Assembly: GCA_030737835.1 (NCBI GenBank)
Contig: CM060855.1
Location: 4,706,478 to 4,770,477 of the forward strand
Direction: 5' to 3'
DNA from: Acorus gramineus
Taxonomy: Eukaryota; Streptophyta; Magnoliopsida; Acorales; Acoraceae
DNA length: 64,000 nt
Made by a program: the position numbers and the translations under genes
Part shown: in pieces, positions 49,795 through 61,749 of the stretch
Numbering within the stretch: position 1 is the first letter of the stretch
How the letters are laid out: every line of letters starts with the position of its first letter
Notes under the pieces: generated by a model
Told to the model about the DNA's origin: nothing
The model's database searches: none
Seen by the model: only the letters and a program-made list of their open reading frames with translations

Positions 49795-50115
49795 ATGGCG
49801 GACGAAGGCGAAGGGGAGACCACGGCGGTCGCCGTCGGATGGAAGGAGCGCGTCGAGGATCGATGGAGGAAGATGAGGGAGCACGCGGAGGCGTACCCGT
49901 ACGTCTGGGCCTCATACGCCCTGGTATACGGGGGATTCGCCTTCTACGGCACCTGGCGGTGGAGGAAGCTCCGGCGGACGGAGGATCGCGTTCGCGCCCT
50001 CCATCGGAGGCTCAAACAGCTCCACGAGGAGGAGGAGGCGGCGGCAAAGGCGGCTGCTCCTTCTAAGAAGGGATCGAACGGTCCCGATGCGCCGCCTGGT
50101 GGTGAAGGCCGTTGA
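49795..50115 (+). CDS. Small single-span membrane protein, unknown function
   Basis: A single exon of 106 codons, GC-rich in an AT-rich setting. MADEGEGETTAVAVGWKERV leads to RWRKMREHAEAYPYVW, then a hydrophobic segment ASYALVYGGFAFYGTW (about residues 39-54). A strongly basic and acidic helix follows, RKLRRTEDRVRALHRRLKQL then EEEEAAAK, a likely coiled coil, and a Gly/Pro-rich tail. The topology (short N-terminus, one span, coiled coil) fits a small plant organelle membrane protein. I recall plant homologues of this type annotated only as transmembrane protein, and assign no function. A start in the ATG context CAATGGCG and the TATA box upstream support the model. A longer frame from 49779 uses another register and is a shadow. 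Confidence 0.8.
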   Translation: MADEGEGETTAVAVGWKERVEDRWRKMREHAEAYPYVWASYALVYGGFAFYGTWRWRKLRRTEDRVRALHRRLKQLHEEEEAAAKAAAPSKKGSNGPDAPPGGEGR

Positions 50116-52720
50116 TGAGGAGGTGGGACTTTTTCATTGATGCCTTTTGTTTTGTTGTGAAATTTTTTGTTTGAATTTTGGGGTTTATATGTTGAACTGT
50201 TGAAGGAAACTATTGATTAAAAAAAATGGTACTTGATAATTTTTTTAGGTTTATGCCACAGATTTAGAAATGTTTGTGTTGAATGTGTGCGATTTGGATT
50301 CTTTGAATGGGGGTTTCGGTTGATTGGGGAATAATAGTTCAGATGAATTGTTGTGGTGAATTAGTTAGTGATTAGGATAGTAGTTGATTGGATTTGCAGA
50401 TTGGGGGGTGATAAGGAATGCTCCATATGGATAGAATCTATGATTTGTAGCTTAATTTATACTGCAAAGCTATTTCACATGAAATTGAAATATGAAAAAA
50501 CCAAATAGTAGGGTTTTTGATGCATTAATCTAGTAGATTAGCCTTGTTTTATAAGAAAGAAATCTGTGGCTTAGAGCCTGTGATTTAGAGTAGGATGTTG
50601 AGACTAATTGAAGGTTTTTTTTAATTATTATTTGTGTGCGCGCTCATGCTTATGATTCTTTGTGTCTGAAATGATGATATTTAAAATGAAGCAGGGCAGT
50701 CATTGGTGTGGTGTGGTTGTTGCTATGTTTTAAATGAACCTGATATTGAATCTTTCCATGTAATTTGTATGAACCGCAAGCTGTCTGTTGGGCTTTATGT
50801 ATAGCCAGAAATGAGAATGTGTTTCTCTATGAAGGAATGATATGTTGAGAACACATGGGCATCTGTGGTGTGATTCTTTTTTTAATTTTTTTTGGAAGGA
50901 AAGATTGGAGCAATCATATTATAGATGTTGCCCCTCAAACAAAAAGAAGATAAGGGATCTCTAATGAAAATAAAAAATGAAAGCAAAAATGGGGGCACGG
51001 GAGAGAGGGCCCCCATAAGCTAGAAGACAGGTGTATTCATATCCTTAGAGCAGAAAAGATATGCATCAGTTTGGGGGGTGGGGGGGGGGAGTTGTCTTTC
51101 TCTGAGGGCTTAATTGTGAGGGTGGTCCAATTGCAGGGGAATTCCTGATGCTCAGCTTGCCTGTTTTTCATATAAATTGGTGACACCACCGTATCTCAAA
51201 AAAAGAGAGCCCCAAATAAGAGTATACATATCTTTAATTCTGTAGAACTCAGGATTCCTCTCAGTTGTAAGTTGCTATCTCAAAATGTTTTTGATTGGTT
51301 GGTCAAGATTATTAAATTTTATGCCTGATGGTTCTTGGTGGTTTCTTTGGATTGAGCTGCCAAGAGTCCTTTTTTTTATTTTTCCACATGACCTGACTGG
51401 GGCTCAAAATATAAAATTTCCAAGACCAATGGTTGAGGGAGTACTGGAGTAGTAACTTCAATAATTGCACAGCCAAACTTGAATGCATAATGGATGATGG
51501 GCAAACGGATTCCATACTGATAAATTAGGTCTGATACAATGGAAAAATTTACTAGGAACCAACACTGAAACTTGCGCTTGATAGACTCTGGGAGAGAGTT
51601 TCTTTAAACACTGAAACTTCTTGTCCGGAAGATTGGTGTACTTTTTAAATTTTTTTAATTGGTAAGCTAGGTTAGAACCCAAGAACTCTTTTGTCAACCA
51701 CTAAGTTATGTGTTCCCAACCAGGGTTAATTTATCATGGGCCTATATTAATTGGATTCCAATTAATCAGAAAAGGAAATGCTTCCCTCAAACCAGGCGCT
51801 GGAGATGATGGGGTAGGATTAAACTATATTGATGAGAGATTCCATCTCAAGCAGGACAGACCCTATACCTGGATAATTGGGTAGGATGTACCTATTGCTT
51901 GCTTGTCTTGTACAACATGAGTTTATGTGATATTACCGCTTTTTTGTAATTCGTATGATTTGTTTTTTTTATATATCTAGATCTTATTTTTATGTTTCAC
52001 AATTCTTGGTTGTGGATTGTATATGATTCACTTCCGTATTTTATATTATCAATCTTCTAAATTGCTTCCCTAGGCATCCCTACCCGTTAATTGATCTTAT
52101 TCAGGATTCAAGCACCCCCTTATATTCATATCATGTCATGGTAACTCATCAGTTAGCTCTACCCAAGAGCTTTAATGGAATTCTTAATGTGGGTGAGCAT
52201 CAGGCTGAAAATGGCTGTAAAAATTGCCTAATCCTATGATGGGGCCTTCTCAATTTTTTCAAGATGTACCACATGTACTGTTTTCTTTGAGAATGTATAA
52301 CACAACACTCTTAGCAATCACTTATTTGGTGGTAACTCTTTCTGGGATAAGAACTTTGAAGAGATGGATGGAGTTATTTATCAACATGATCTAGTTGTAG
52401 GATCCAACGAATCATGGGCCTAACAATTTTAAGTCCATAGTTCCTATTGACAAGTATATATAACCGAGGTAGAAGGAGATTGCACAAGTGAAAAAATGGA
52501 TTAACTACTCAAAGCTTTGTTCACAGGGAATGTGGGGAAGATGGTGAAGTGGTTATTAGCAAGTTCCTCTTAATAAATGGATGGTTTTAAAATTTCTAGA
52601 AAGACCATGAGCCATAATTACAAATCTCATTGATTTCCATAGTGGCAAGCTAAGCTAGAATGCCAAGATTGTTTCTTGTAGGACCTGGACCTGGTGTATG
52701 CATGTAATGTGTTCAGGCCA
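50116..52720. other. 3' flank of the 49795 gene and intergenic spacer
   Basis: Probably 3'UTR for the first few hundred bases. Beyond that no gene was found on either strand. A G run (51076-51090) is the only simple repeat of note. Confidence 0.45.
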
Positions 52721-52739
52721 TTGTTTACACCGCAATCAG

Positions 52740-53070
52740 GTCGCAAATAAAAAAAAAATGAATCATGTAATTCTCCTCTTCTCCACCGATCAATCTGAAT
52801 CTAAAAATTGTAAATCGTAATTTTTTTGGGGGTCCGATGAAGTCTTGTATGGACTTCTTCTCTTCTCCACAATTAGTTCGCAAAAAAAATCGTGGACTTC
52901 TTCTCTTCTCCACCGATCAAATCTGAATGAAAAAATGAAATTGATATTTGTTTTCGTTTCAATCCATCAATCTGTATAAAAAAAAATGTAACCGTGATTT
53001 TCTGGTCGTCCATTTGATTTGATATCGTAAAAAAAAGGAAAGAATCTCCTAAATCATAACCGCTCGGCAT
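52740..53070. repeat. Short interspersed direct repeats
   Basis: The block CTTCTCTTCTCCACCGATCA (about 52900) recurs near 52780 as CTCTTCTCCACCGATCAATC, and a third partial copy, CTTCTTCTCTTCTCCAC, lies near 52852. AATCTGAAT follows two of them. This looks like a degenerate minisatellite with irregular spacing (about 50-120 bp). Confidence 0.55.
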
Positions 53071-53382
53071 TAATGGGGGCGGTTATGGAAAAATCGATGA
53101 GATTAATTAGGGAGGGTAATATAGGTAATTCAAATTTGTCATCTCATGAAGCTTGAGATAGGGTCTAGCAATTGGGGCTCAAAAATCATTATTGTTCAAA
53201 TAATGTGAGAGTTATACTGCTATAATCTAGAATAGGGACCCTGACAATAAACAGTCTTTGACAAAGTATTTTATATTAATTAAATCATTATCTAGAACTA
53301 TTTTATGGAAAAGCTAAAACCAAGAAGATTATTATATTTCATGCCATAAGTCATCAATGATGGAAAAGCATTCTTGAACATG

Positions 53383-53571
53383 GATTTTTTTTTTTTTTTT
53401 TTTTAATATCGGAGGGACCCTTCTCTACTTATTTGTCCCGGTCTCACAAAAAATTCTTACGAATAATCATCAATAAACAGGTGGGTAAGTCAGCACCAAG
53501 ACTCGAACCTCTAAGACCCACCTTTAACACAGATAAGTCATGAACCGTTGTGCTATGACCACTGAGGACAA
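53383..53571 (-). mobile_element. tRNA-derived SINE with 14-bp target duplication
   Basis: Read on the minus strand, a Pol III A box TAGCACAACGG (53545-53555) is followed after about 35 bp by a B box GGTTCGAGTCT (53499-53509), then a unique 3' part ending in an oligo(A) tail, seen as T on the plus strand at about 53385-53404. Both sides carry CATTCTTGAACATG (53369-53382 and 53572-53585), a perfect 14-bp target duplication. This is a textbook SINE of about 190 bp; the duplication implies a fairly recent insertion. Confidence 0.88.
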
Positions 53572-53724
53572 CATTCTTGAACATGTTGGTTTCATGTTTT
53601 TATATTTGTTTTGTGCCACCAAATCACCCACACATGAAAGCTAGTCTTACCTACTTAATCTATGGAAATCATGAGGCAACTTTCATTTTCTTTTATATTA
53701 TAGTCTTTTATATATTTTTATAAA

Positions 53725-54060
53725 AAATAATGCATATTTCAACCAACCCATGGAATTAAGTTATTCTAAGTTATTCAACCTATAAAATACGTGGGCCTAT
53801 CAAATGTCATCATTTTTTTCACTTTTTATAAATCATTATCCACACCTTATTCACATTTTATCCAAACAACAAAAACCTTATCATTACGTTTCCCAACGAA
53901 CGAGAATAAATCAAAACACAACAAAAATAATATTATTCAATTCTTATTTATATTATAATAGTCATAAATATCATAATAACTTAATTCTCTTTATTCTTAA
54001 GAATCCATATACAACTTTATTCTAACATAGGTTATATCAAGATATTCCATACATTCAAAA
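53725..54060. mobile_element. Relic of the 44884 MITE family
   Basis: GAATTAAGTTATTCTAAGTT, ATTTTATCCAAACAACAAAA and CCAACGAACGAGAATAAATC parallel the interior of 44884-45316 in the same order. The ends are not clear, so limits are approximate. Confidence 0.55.
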
Positions 54061-54339
54061 CAACAAAAAAACACATACTCTATTTGACTCTCACTTATTC
54101 TCTAAATTATTCCATATTAAATATTCCAATGGTCACCATCTAGAAACCCTAATCCCATGTGCCCCATTCATTCCCTCTTTTTTGTTTCTCTTCTTTGTTC
54201 TGGTTGGCTATGACTTTGCTTCCCCTTTCTTCAAAACGGCGCCTCCTAACACAAAAGTACAAACAAAAAAAAGTACAAACTTTAATAAGCGAGAACCTTC
54301 TTCTAATACTGTCTCTCTGTTCTTCTTTTTTTCCTTTTT

Positions 54340-54960
54340 TTGATGTTGTGATTGCGTGCTCTGACTCACCTCTCTTTCAAACAAATGCACTCTGACTCTT
54401 CCGACCTGGCCAGCTCAAGTCGCCGTGTCAGTGCTCCCGACACGATTAGGGTCAGGGCACATCTCTGCCAATTCAGCGGAGTAGAGCAGCCCTGGATTTG
54501 TAACAGAATGTCAGTTGATCCCTCTCCTTTCTATGATTAAGATCGGGTTTAAACCCATGTCAGGATAGTTAGTCTTGAGGACGCTCCAACGATACGGTCG
54601 TGTTGGGTCTGAATGGCTAGTTAATCCCTGATCATTCTTGAGGAGGAGTTGGTCTAATTGCCGAATCGTCATGCTCTGGTGAGAAGGTATTCCAAGTAGG
54701 ACTCCTCGATTAGGTAGGTTTCCCCGAGTGGGACTCCTTGACAAGAGAACTCGGCCGTTCTCTTCGAGTGATCCGTCTTGGTTACATTATATTCATGGCC
54801 AGATTGCACTGCACATTTAAACAACTGTCCAAGACACATGGTGTCATCGAGAAGAGCGCGAGATTTTCTCTCTATGAACATATATCTGATCCGTATCCAT
54901 CCAATTGACAGGCTTAATTTCAAGGATTATAAATTAGACAAATATTTGAATTGATGATGA
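54340..54960. other. GC-richer unexplained block
   Basis: This stretch is less AT-rich than its neighbours, with phrases such as GTGTCAGTGCTCCCGACACG (a short hairpin, about 54425) and two copies of a GGACTCCT motif about 35 bp apart (54698 and 54732). No coding frame holds. It could be part of an LTR or a decayed gene. Confidence 0.35.
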
Positions 54961-56979
54961 GAGAGTATAGAGATGCTAAAAAAATAAAAAGCGAAAACCA
55001 AAATCACCTTAGAAAAGTTGCGTCAGGTTCTCGTTACCTCCTATTCCAAAACACACCAGCTATATTCCTTGAAATGGATCTCCGCAGCACCAACGATAGA
55101 TTTGTCCCAGTGAAATAATTTAACATGTGATCCCTTAATTTATAAAAAAAAAATAATGATAGGTGATTTAACATATTTGCTCTTATATCAGTGAAATAAA
55201 TTGAGTGAAAAAACACAATTTCAACGAGAACCTTGAATACCATGATATCAGTTGATTCTCATTTGTTTTGACATAACTTCGTATCTATTCCTTAATTACA
55301 GACAAACATGTTTTCAAATTTATTCTTTTTGTTTCATTCTATTTCCTCCGTATTCTTCTACATAAATATAAACAACAAGACATAAAAGCCAATGCGCATT
55401 TTTTTATTTTTTGTTAAACTTCAACCAGATTGACTGCTAGGCTTCTAGAAGCCAATCATCCCCACACGAAACTTGCTAAGCCTTTTTGTTCTGTTTTTAT
55501 TCCTTGAGTCACTTTTTTGTGTTATTATCTAAACTTATCAATCTAACTTTAATATTATATGATAAAATGATTGCATGGAAACCTTTGTTTACGTGTACTT
55601 CTACATTTATATACATGTTTTAATATATTACTTTTCTTTCCCCCCTTCTCGATGAGACTTTGACAACAACCATGATTATGGTGGTGAATTTTTGTATTGG
55701 TTGGTTGAGATTGTATACATCTTGGGCAGTGGGATAGATGGAGAATACAAAAGAATATGGGTAGGTTTTGTATCTTCTGTGGTAGACCCCTCATCTATCT
55801 GTTTTATTTGTTTTGGGCATGTTTTGCCTTAATTAATATAACTAAGGTTCATGCATACCTTTCATAATATATATATATATATTATATATATATGTGTGGG
55901 TGAATAAATCTAAAAATTTGTCTATTGTCTAGGCATATATGAGTATAACTATATATGTCAAAATAAGTATTAATAGGCTGGTACAGGGATTCCAGCTTCA
56001 CTCAGAATTGTGTTATTACATCCAATATTCTATCTCATGAGTATAAGGGTCATATATTATCATTTTTTATAAATTAAATCAAACCCTGATTTTTATCTTT
56101 TATAAATTGTTATATATATATGTTTTATTCACCTTTATATCCAAATTATTTATGATCAATCAAATAACAAAAACCTCATTATTATGTTTCTCAATGAAAA
56201 AATTAATTAAAAATACAATCAAACATAAAATAAATTAATTTTTTTAATCTATATAGAAAGTTATTATCTGTTATAAAATAACTTATGTCACCGCTCAAGC
56301 AGTTTGTTTGAATACTGCAAGGTTATATATGAAGTCCTTAATCTTTGAAATTATAATATATTAGACTGATGTGTGCAAGCACTCACCATCACAACTTATT
56401 AAACTTATATATATATATTAAGTCAGTTCATTTGAGTCTATGGTCTTCCAAATGGTATGTTTTGGGCGGCTAAAACCATCTAGATCTGTCTAGCTGTTAT
56501 TCTTTATCTTTCTCTTTCACTCTCTTTTGTTTTAATGTGTAAGGTTCATCTTTCATTTTAGGTATAATAAGATAAGAAGATCAAACTCTTGTCCAAACAT
56601 ATATATTTAGATTTTTTAATTATATAAAATAGCTAGATTAGAGAAAACAAACTACCCCTTTGGACTTTGAAGTAGCATGGGTTTCTAAGTTGAGTAAATG
56701 TGGCAATTAATAAATCCATTTCTAAAACAAAGCTTGAGGAAGCTTCCACTGAATACATATTAGTCAAAACCTAATTGTATCTTGTATTATATATAAGAAT
56801 TATATTTCATTAAAAGTTTGTACGTATGACTATACATTAAGAAACATTTTAAGAGTACTGAAAAAGCAGTCTTTTTCACTGTTAAATTAAAGAACATTAG
56901 GAAAATTATTGTTAAGGACATGGATGAAAGCAACCTGATATTATATATGATCACATTTTGTTCTGAATCACATGAGATT
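54961..56979. other. AT-rich intergenic, with a weak 44884-family relic near 55980-56290
   Basis: CAAATTATTTATGATCAATC and AAATAACAAAAACCTCATTA at about 56140-56190 resemble the 44884 MITE interior. Otherwise only TA microsatellites (about 55869-55891) and no gene. Confidence 0.45.
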
Positions 56980-58560
56980 AATCCCACGTGATTGTCTAAT
57001 GAAAAATCAAAATCAATGTTAGTTTGAAAAAACTAGTTAAACTGTTTTGACTTCCAACTTAACTCTCAAAACCTGATAATTAATAAGAATTGTCTTAAAA
57101 ATTGAAAATTATTTCATTCACTGGTTGAACTGATGTATTTTGATGACCTACTACAATGGGTTGTTTGAACTTAACCAATCAATTAGTCTTCTAAAACATT
57201 GACAACATTTGGCAAAAGGAGTTTTATGATAATGCTATATATAAAAATAATTTTAAAAGTATCAAGACATAGGAGTTGTTTAAAAAATTCCATATAATTT
57301 ATTGTGTCATAATTAATAATGTTGCAATCCAATTCATGTTAATTACATAGTTCAACCAGCTGTGACATTTAACCCGATCATTTTATAGGTTAAATGGACT
57401 GTTATTTTTATTTTAAAACGTTCATAAAAATTGCAAGTTAGGACTAAAGTCTACTATGCTTATTAATTCTCAATTATTACAATAGTTGTATTAAATTTGC
57501 AAGTTAGGACTATTAAAGTCTACTGTACTTATTCAAAATCACAGGGAAATTTATCCCACGTGTTTGTCTAATGAAAAATAAAAATCAATGTTTGAAAAAA
57601 CTAGTTAAATTGGTTTGACTTCCAAATTGATTTAACTCTCAAAACCTGATAATTAATAAGAATTGTCTTAAAAATTGAAAATTAGTTCATTCACTAGTTG
57701 AACTGATGGATTTTGAGAACCTAGCTACTAGGGGTCGTTTGAATCAATCAATTATTACTCTAAAAAATTGATAATATTTGTCAAAAGGATTTTTATGATA
57801 ATGCTATATATAAAAATAATTTTAAAAGCATCTAGACATAGAAGTTGTTTCAAAATTTTCGTATAATTTATTATGTCATAATAATGTTACAGTCTAATTC
57901 ATGTTAATTTGATAGTTTAATCCGGAATGATATTTAACCTAATCATTTTATAGATTATTAAATGGACTATTTTTTATTTTTAAACATTGATTAAAAAATA
58001 TGCAAGTTAGGACTACTAAAGTCTACTATACTTATCAATTTTCAATGATTACAATAGTTGTTTTAAATTTGTACTAGTTCAAGATGAATTTCATTCATCT
58101 AGGTGATATATTTAATACTTGGGGTACAAGAAGCTTGGAAGTATTGATGGAACAAATCAATTATATTATGCTAAATAGCAATTGAAAATATTTGTCAAAA
58201 GAGTTTTAGAATGCTGCTATAAATAATTTTTTGAGATATAGGAGTTGTTGCAAATTTTTCTTATAATTTTTTGTATTTTTATTCATTAAAAATTAATATA
58301 CTAATTATATCATAACATTCATGTTAATTTGATATTTAAATCGATGACATTTAACTAGACATTTTCCAGGTTAAATGGATTATTTTTGTTTTTAAAACAT
58401 TGATTAAAAAATTGTAAGTTAGGATTACTAAAGTCTATTATACTTATTAATTCTCAATTATTACAATAGTTTTTTTAAATTTGTGCTAGCTCAAGATGAA
58501 TTTCATCCATTTAGGGGATATATTTAATGCTTGGGACAAGAAGCTTGGAAGAATTAATAG
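56980..58560 (+). repeat. Diverged tandem duplication, two to three units
   Basis: Unit 1 starts near 56990 (CACGTGATTGTCTAATGAAA) and unit 2 near 57558 (CACGTGTTTGTCTAATGAAA), about 570 bp apart. Shared landmarks follow in order: CTCAAAACCTGATAATTAAT, GATAATGCTATATATAAAAA and GCAAGTTAGGACT. A third, shorter unit (about 58140-58560) repeats TTTGTCAAAAG, AGGAGTTGTT and CAAGATGAATTTCATCC, the last 405 bp from its counterpart. The units share no long open frame. Confidence 0.75.
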
Positions 58561-59991
58561 ACATTAAAAAAAAAAAAAAATCCACCAAAACAGACTTTTG
58601 TTGTCTATTCAGGTATTGCATTGGTTGGGGCTTCAACATCACCCAATAAAAGTCAAATCCATTGAAAATCCTAATAAATAAATATATGTGATGTTGAATT
58701 TTATTCAATGTATGGTATGACAAAACCCTATTTCTGTTATTAAAAAGAAATTGTAACCACCAAAGTTTGGTCACTAATGTATCTAAACCTTTCTAATCAT
58801 TGAAAATTTAAAATATTAAATTACCCACCAAATCATGCTTAGTGAATGACACACCCACTCATCCAATCAATCACCATTGGATTGAATCCTAACCGTCCAA
58901 ATAGATATTATCAATCTTTATCAACGGTTGTGATTTATTCAAAAATCAAACCAAGAAAGAAACAAAAAAAAAATTGTATAACTTGTAAGCAATGAGACAT
59001 GAGACCTTTGTCTCATTTGTCTCTAGAAACGTGGTGACGTCACTATAGAAGTCAAGGTATACATTATCAAAATAATCCAAAATATTCCCTAAATTGTGTG
59101 TATTTTTGCTATTAGAAACCCTGTAACTTTTCAAAATTGTAATGAAATCCCTGATTGTCTTCTCACGTGGACCCTGTTCGTTTCCGGAAAACAAGGTATC
59201 AAATCGTGGGTAGGGCATAATTAATAATTGTATCCAAATGTATTATTGTAATATTGGGATTTGTACAACATTTTGTACAGGGTGTAAATTGGGTTGGTTG
59301 AATTTTGTTGGAGTTCAATCAGAACTTGAACAACCTGGATATAATTGATTTTGGGTTGAAGGGGTGGGTAATCCTAACCCAACACAATTTCGGGATTTTA
59401 AATAAAATTTAAATTATCTGATATATGAGATGAAATTTAAACAATTCAAATTACTTTGACACAAAGTATATCGGTCATTTAACTATTGTCTCTCCATCAT
59501 CGTCATTATTTTTTTATCATTACATAATTCAAATTATCTAATATAACAATAATTTAAAGTTTAATTTGAACTCAGCTCGTGTCTTATCCAATCGAAACTC
59601 GAATGAAAACCAACATGTTGACCTTATCAGATTTAAGTTTTCTGAGTTGGATTGGAGTTGAACTCCAACTCAATATCAAACCCGACCAAGTTACAATCTA
59701 ATAAATAATTATACATTGAAAATTAGTGCATTATTCATGTGGTGCTTGAATAATGTTAATGCACAGGAAAGCAAACAATTACATTGAAAATCCATAGAAT
59801 TTTTATAATCCCATAATTATTATTAAACTGAACAACACCTAATAATAATAATTTAATTAAACAGATCATTTTAGGTGACACAGAACGATCAAATCGCCAA
59901 TCAATCAGACCATTTGATACAATAACAACGCATGTTTCACAGTCACAACAATAAATTTTAAAAAAACATATATCGAGGGGCATTAAAATAA
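58561..59991. other. Intergenic, no gene seen
   Basis: A 90-codon minus-strand frame at 58946-59218 has no recognisable motif. A weak inverted pair (GTAAATTGGGTTGGTTG near 59284; CCCGACCAAGTTACAATC near 59681) may mark a decayed MITE. Confidence 0.4.
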
Positions 59992-60410
59992 AGAAAAAAA
60001 TTCATATAACCCCCTGTAAATTTTCCAAAATTCAGACAACCCTCTAATTTTTCCTGAAGTCCATGTAACCCCCTGAAAATATATATGTAAATCAAAATAG
60101 CACCGTGAGTTAAATTTTCATCGACAGATTATTATTATTATTATGTGAATATTTTGTTCGAATAACTTTGTCTGAAAACATAATATACCAAAAAACCCCT
60201 ACGATATACTAAAAATATAAAAAAAAATTCAGTAAATAATGTAATTACCCTTCGGATAGGAATGTATAATATTATTAATTTGTCAAAGAAGTTTATTAAT
60301 TCTGAGTTATTTAGATTTACATAAGTGTTTTATATGGTTGGACTTTAAAAAATCACGAGGTTATATGAATTTCTGACAATTCATAGGCGGGGTTATTTGG
60401 ATTTTTTCCC
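59992..60410. mobile_element. Second copy of the 32209 TIR family
   Basis: The left side reads CATATAACCCCCTGTAAATT; the right end GGTTATTTGGATTTTTTCCC ends at 60410. The interior shares GTTAAATTTTCA, GACAGATTA and TTACCCTTCGGATAGG-type segments with 32209-32729. It ends under 100 bp upstream of the TATA box of the gene at 60593. Confidence 0.65.
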
Positions 60411-60504
60411 AAAACAAAATCCAAAACCTCCTGCAACAATTACAAAACAACCCCACATATGTTTCAAATCACACAAACCCCCCTACTCCATTTGTCTTCC
60501 CCCC

Positions 60505-60513
60505 TTTAAATAT
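60505..60513 (+). promoter_or_regulatory. Putative TATA-like box of the gene at 60593
   Basis: TTTAAATAT lies about 85 bp upstream of the ATG in a C-rich stretch, at a normal distance for a plant core promoter. Confidence 0.4.
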
Positions 60514-60592
60514 CTCCACACACACCCTCCATCTCCCCCACAATTTCCATCTCTTCAAATCTCAACAACCCCCCAAAAAAAATCAAAATCAA

Positions 60593-61420
60593 ATGCCACC
60601 GATCGATCTCGAAACCCTAGTCTGCTGCGGCGACGGCAAAGTCGCCTGCGAAACCCAAATCTCCGCCTCCGCTCCTCCTCCTCCGCTGCCGGACTCCGAC
60701 CTTCCGCCGGAATCCTTCCGCCTCTCCGGCGATGCCGAGCTCGACTGGGTCGACCGGAACGCCGTCTACGACCGCGACAACTCCACAAAGGGGAACTCGA
60801 ACCCTAAATCCAACAAATCGATCTCCCAACGCTTCTCCTGCTCCTCCAAACCCCCGACGGTGCCGCTGATCGGGCTGACGAAGGTCGAACGCTCCGGCTA
60901 CCTCGGCCGGAGCTCGCGTCGGACCGGGAAGAACCGGCCGGTCCGACCGGTCCTGCTCGTCGTCCGGGGAGGCGCGGCGGCGGCGGGGGTTCTGGAACCG
61001 TCGTCGCCGAAGGTGTCTTGCATCGGGAAGGTCAGGTCGTCGGGCCGAGGTTCGGGCCAGAAATCCGGGCCCGGGTTTTTGGCCGGGTTTTTCGGGCCGT
61101 GCTGTGGGGGAGGGGACCGGGCCGAAAAGGAATTGGTGGTTGGTGAACCGGAACCGGTTCGGGATAGGGAGAGGCACGGACCGGTTTTTGAAGAACCGGG
61201 TTTGGATGAGCCGACCGGGTTGGGCGGGCTGAAGCGGTTCTCGTCGGGTCGGAGGGATGAGTCGTGGGGGGGTGACGTGGAGGGGGTGGATGGAGGACGC
61301 GTGGAGGGATGTGGAGCGTTTGATCGGGGAGTCGGTGTGTGGGCCCGGAGGGGGGTGGGCCCGGCCCAGAAGGTGGAGTGTGAGAGGGATTTGGAGCGCG
61401 TGGGGCCCGCGACGGTTTGA
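60593..61420 (+). CDS. Uncharacterised plant protein with EPSSPKVSCIGKVRS core
   Basis: A single exon of 275 codons, very GC-rich. The N-terminus MPPIDLETLVCCGDGKVACE is followed by a Pro/Ser-rich stretch, then DWVDRNAVYDRDNSTKGNSN and QRFSCSSKPPTVPLIGLTKV. The centre has RPVRPVLLVVRGG and the motif EPSSPKVSCIGKVRSSGR (about residues 134-151), which I recognise from a plant-specific family of basic, disordered proteins with no settled function. The C-terminal half is Gly/Arg/Glu-rich and low in complexity, ending near GPATV. The start is the first ATG after a leader with a TATA-like box. GC bias leaves long open frames on the opposite strand (60617-61177), which I treat as shadows. Regulation is not evident, but a MITE abuts the promoter. 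Confidence 0.75.
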   Translation: MPPIDLETLVCCGDGKVACETQISASAPPPPLPDSDLPPESFRLSGDAELDWVDRNAVYDRDNSTKGNSNPKSNKSISQRFSCSSKPPTVPLIGLTKVERSGYLGRSSRRTGKNRPVRPVLLVVRGGAAAAGVLEPSSPKVSCIGKVRSSGRGSGQKSGPGFLAGFFGPCCGGGDRAEKELVVGEPEPVRDRERHGPVFEEPGLDEPTGLGGLKRFSSGRRDESWGGDVEGVDGGRVEGCGAFDRGVGVWARRGVGPAQKVECERDLERVGPATV

Positions 61421-61749
61421 GGTCTGTTTATAATTTTTTTTTTTTTTTTTTTTGAGTTTTGTATGTGAAAAATTGGAGGCTTGTAATTTGTGGTGAATTT
61501 TGTTTTTGTTTTTTTTGTGATATATTTTTTTTGGGGCGTTGATATTTTTTTAAAATTTAAAATATAATTTTATATATATTGTTAAAAATCTATATAACAA
61601 TGTATATATTTCTATTTAATTCAAAATAAGATAACGTATATCTTATTAGATAATATTTATTATTTTTTAAAAATAAAAATATGTATGACTTGAGTTTTAA
61701 AAGATAAAAATGACTGAGTTTAACTTTTATATATATATATATATATATA
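61421..61749. other. 3' flank of the 60593 gene
   Basis: AT-rich, with a T run (about 61437-61453), a likely 3'UTR. Nothing else seen. Confidence 0.45.

Noticed and set aside
53499..53555. tRNA gene suggested by A and B boxes
   Set aside because: No cloverleaf or anticodon stem could be traced, and the oligo(A) tail and 14-bp duplication show it is a SINE.
58946..59218. 90-codon minus-strand frame
   Set aside because: No motif, AT-rich composition, no promoter or intron support.
60617..61177. Minus-strand frame of 186 codons rich in Arg/Pro
   Set aside because: Shadow of the GC-rich plus-strand gene at 60593; no motif.
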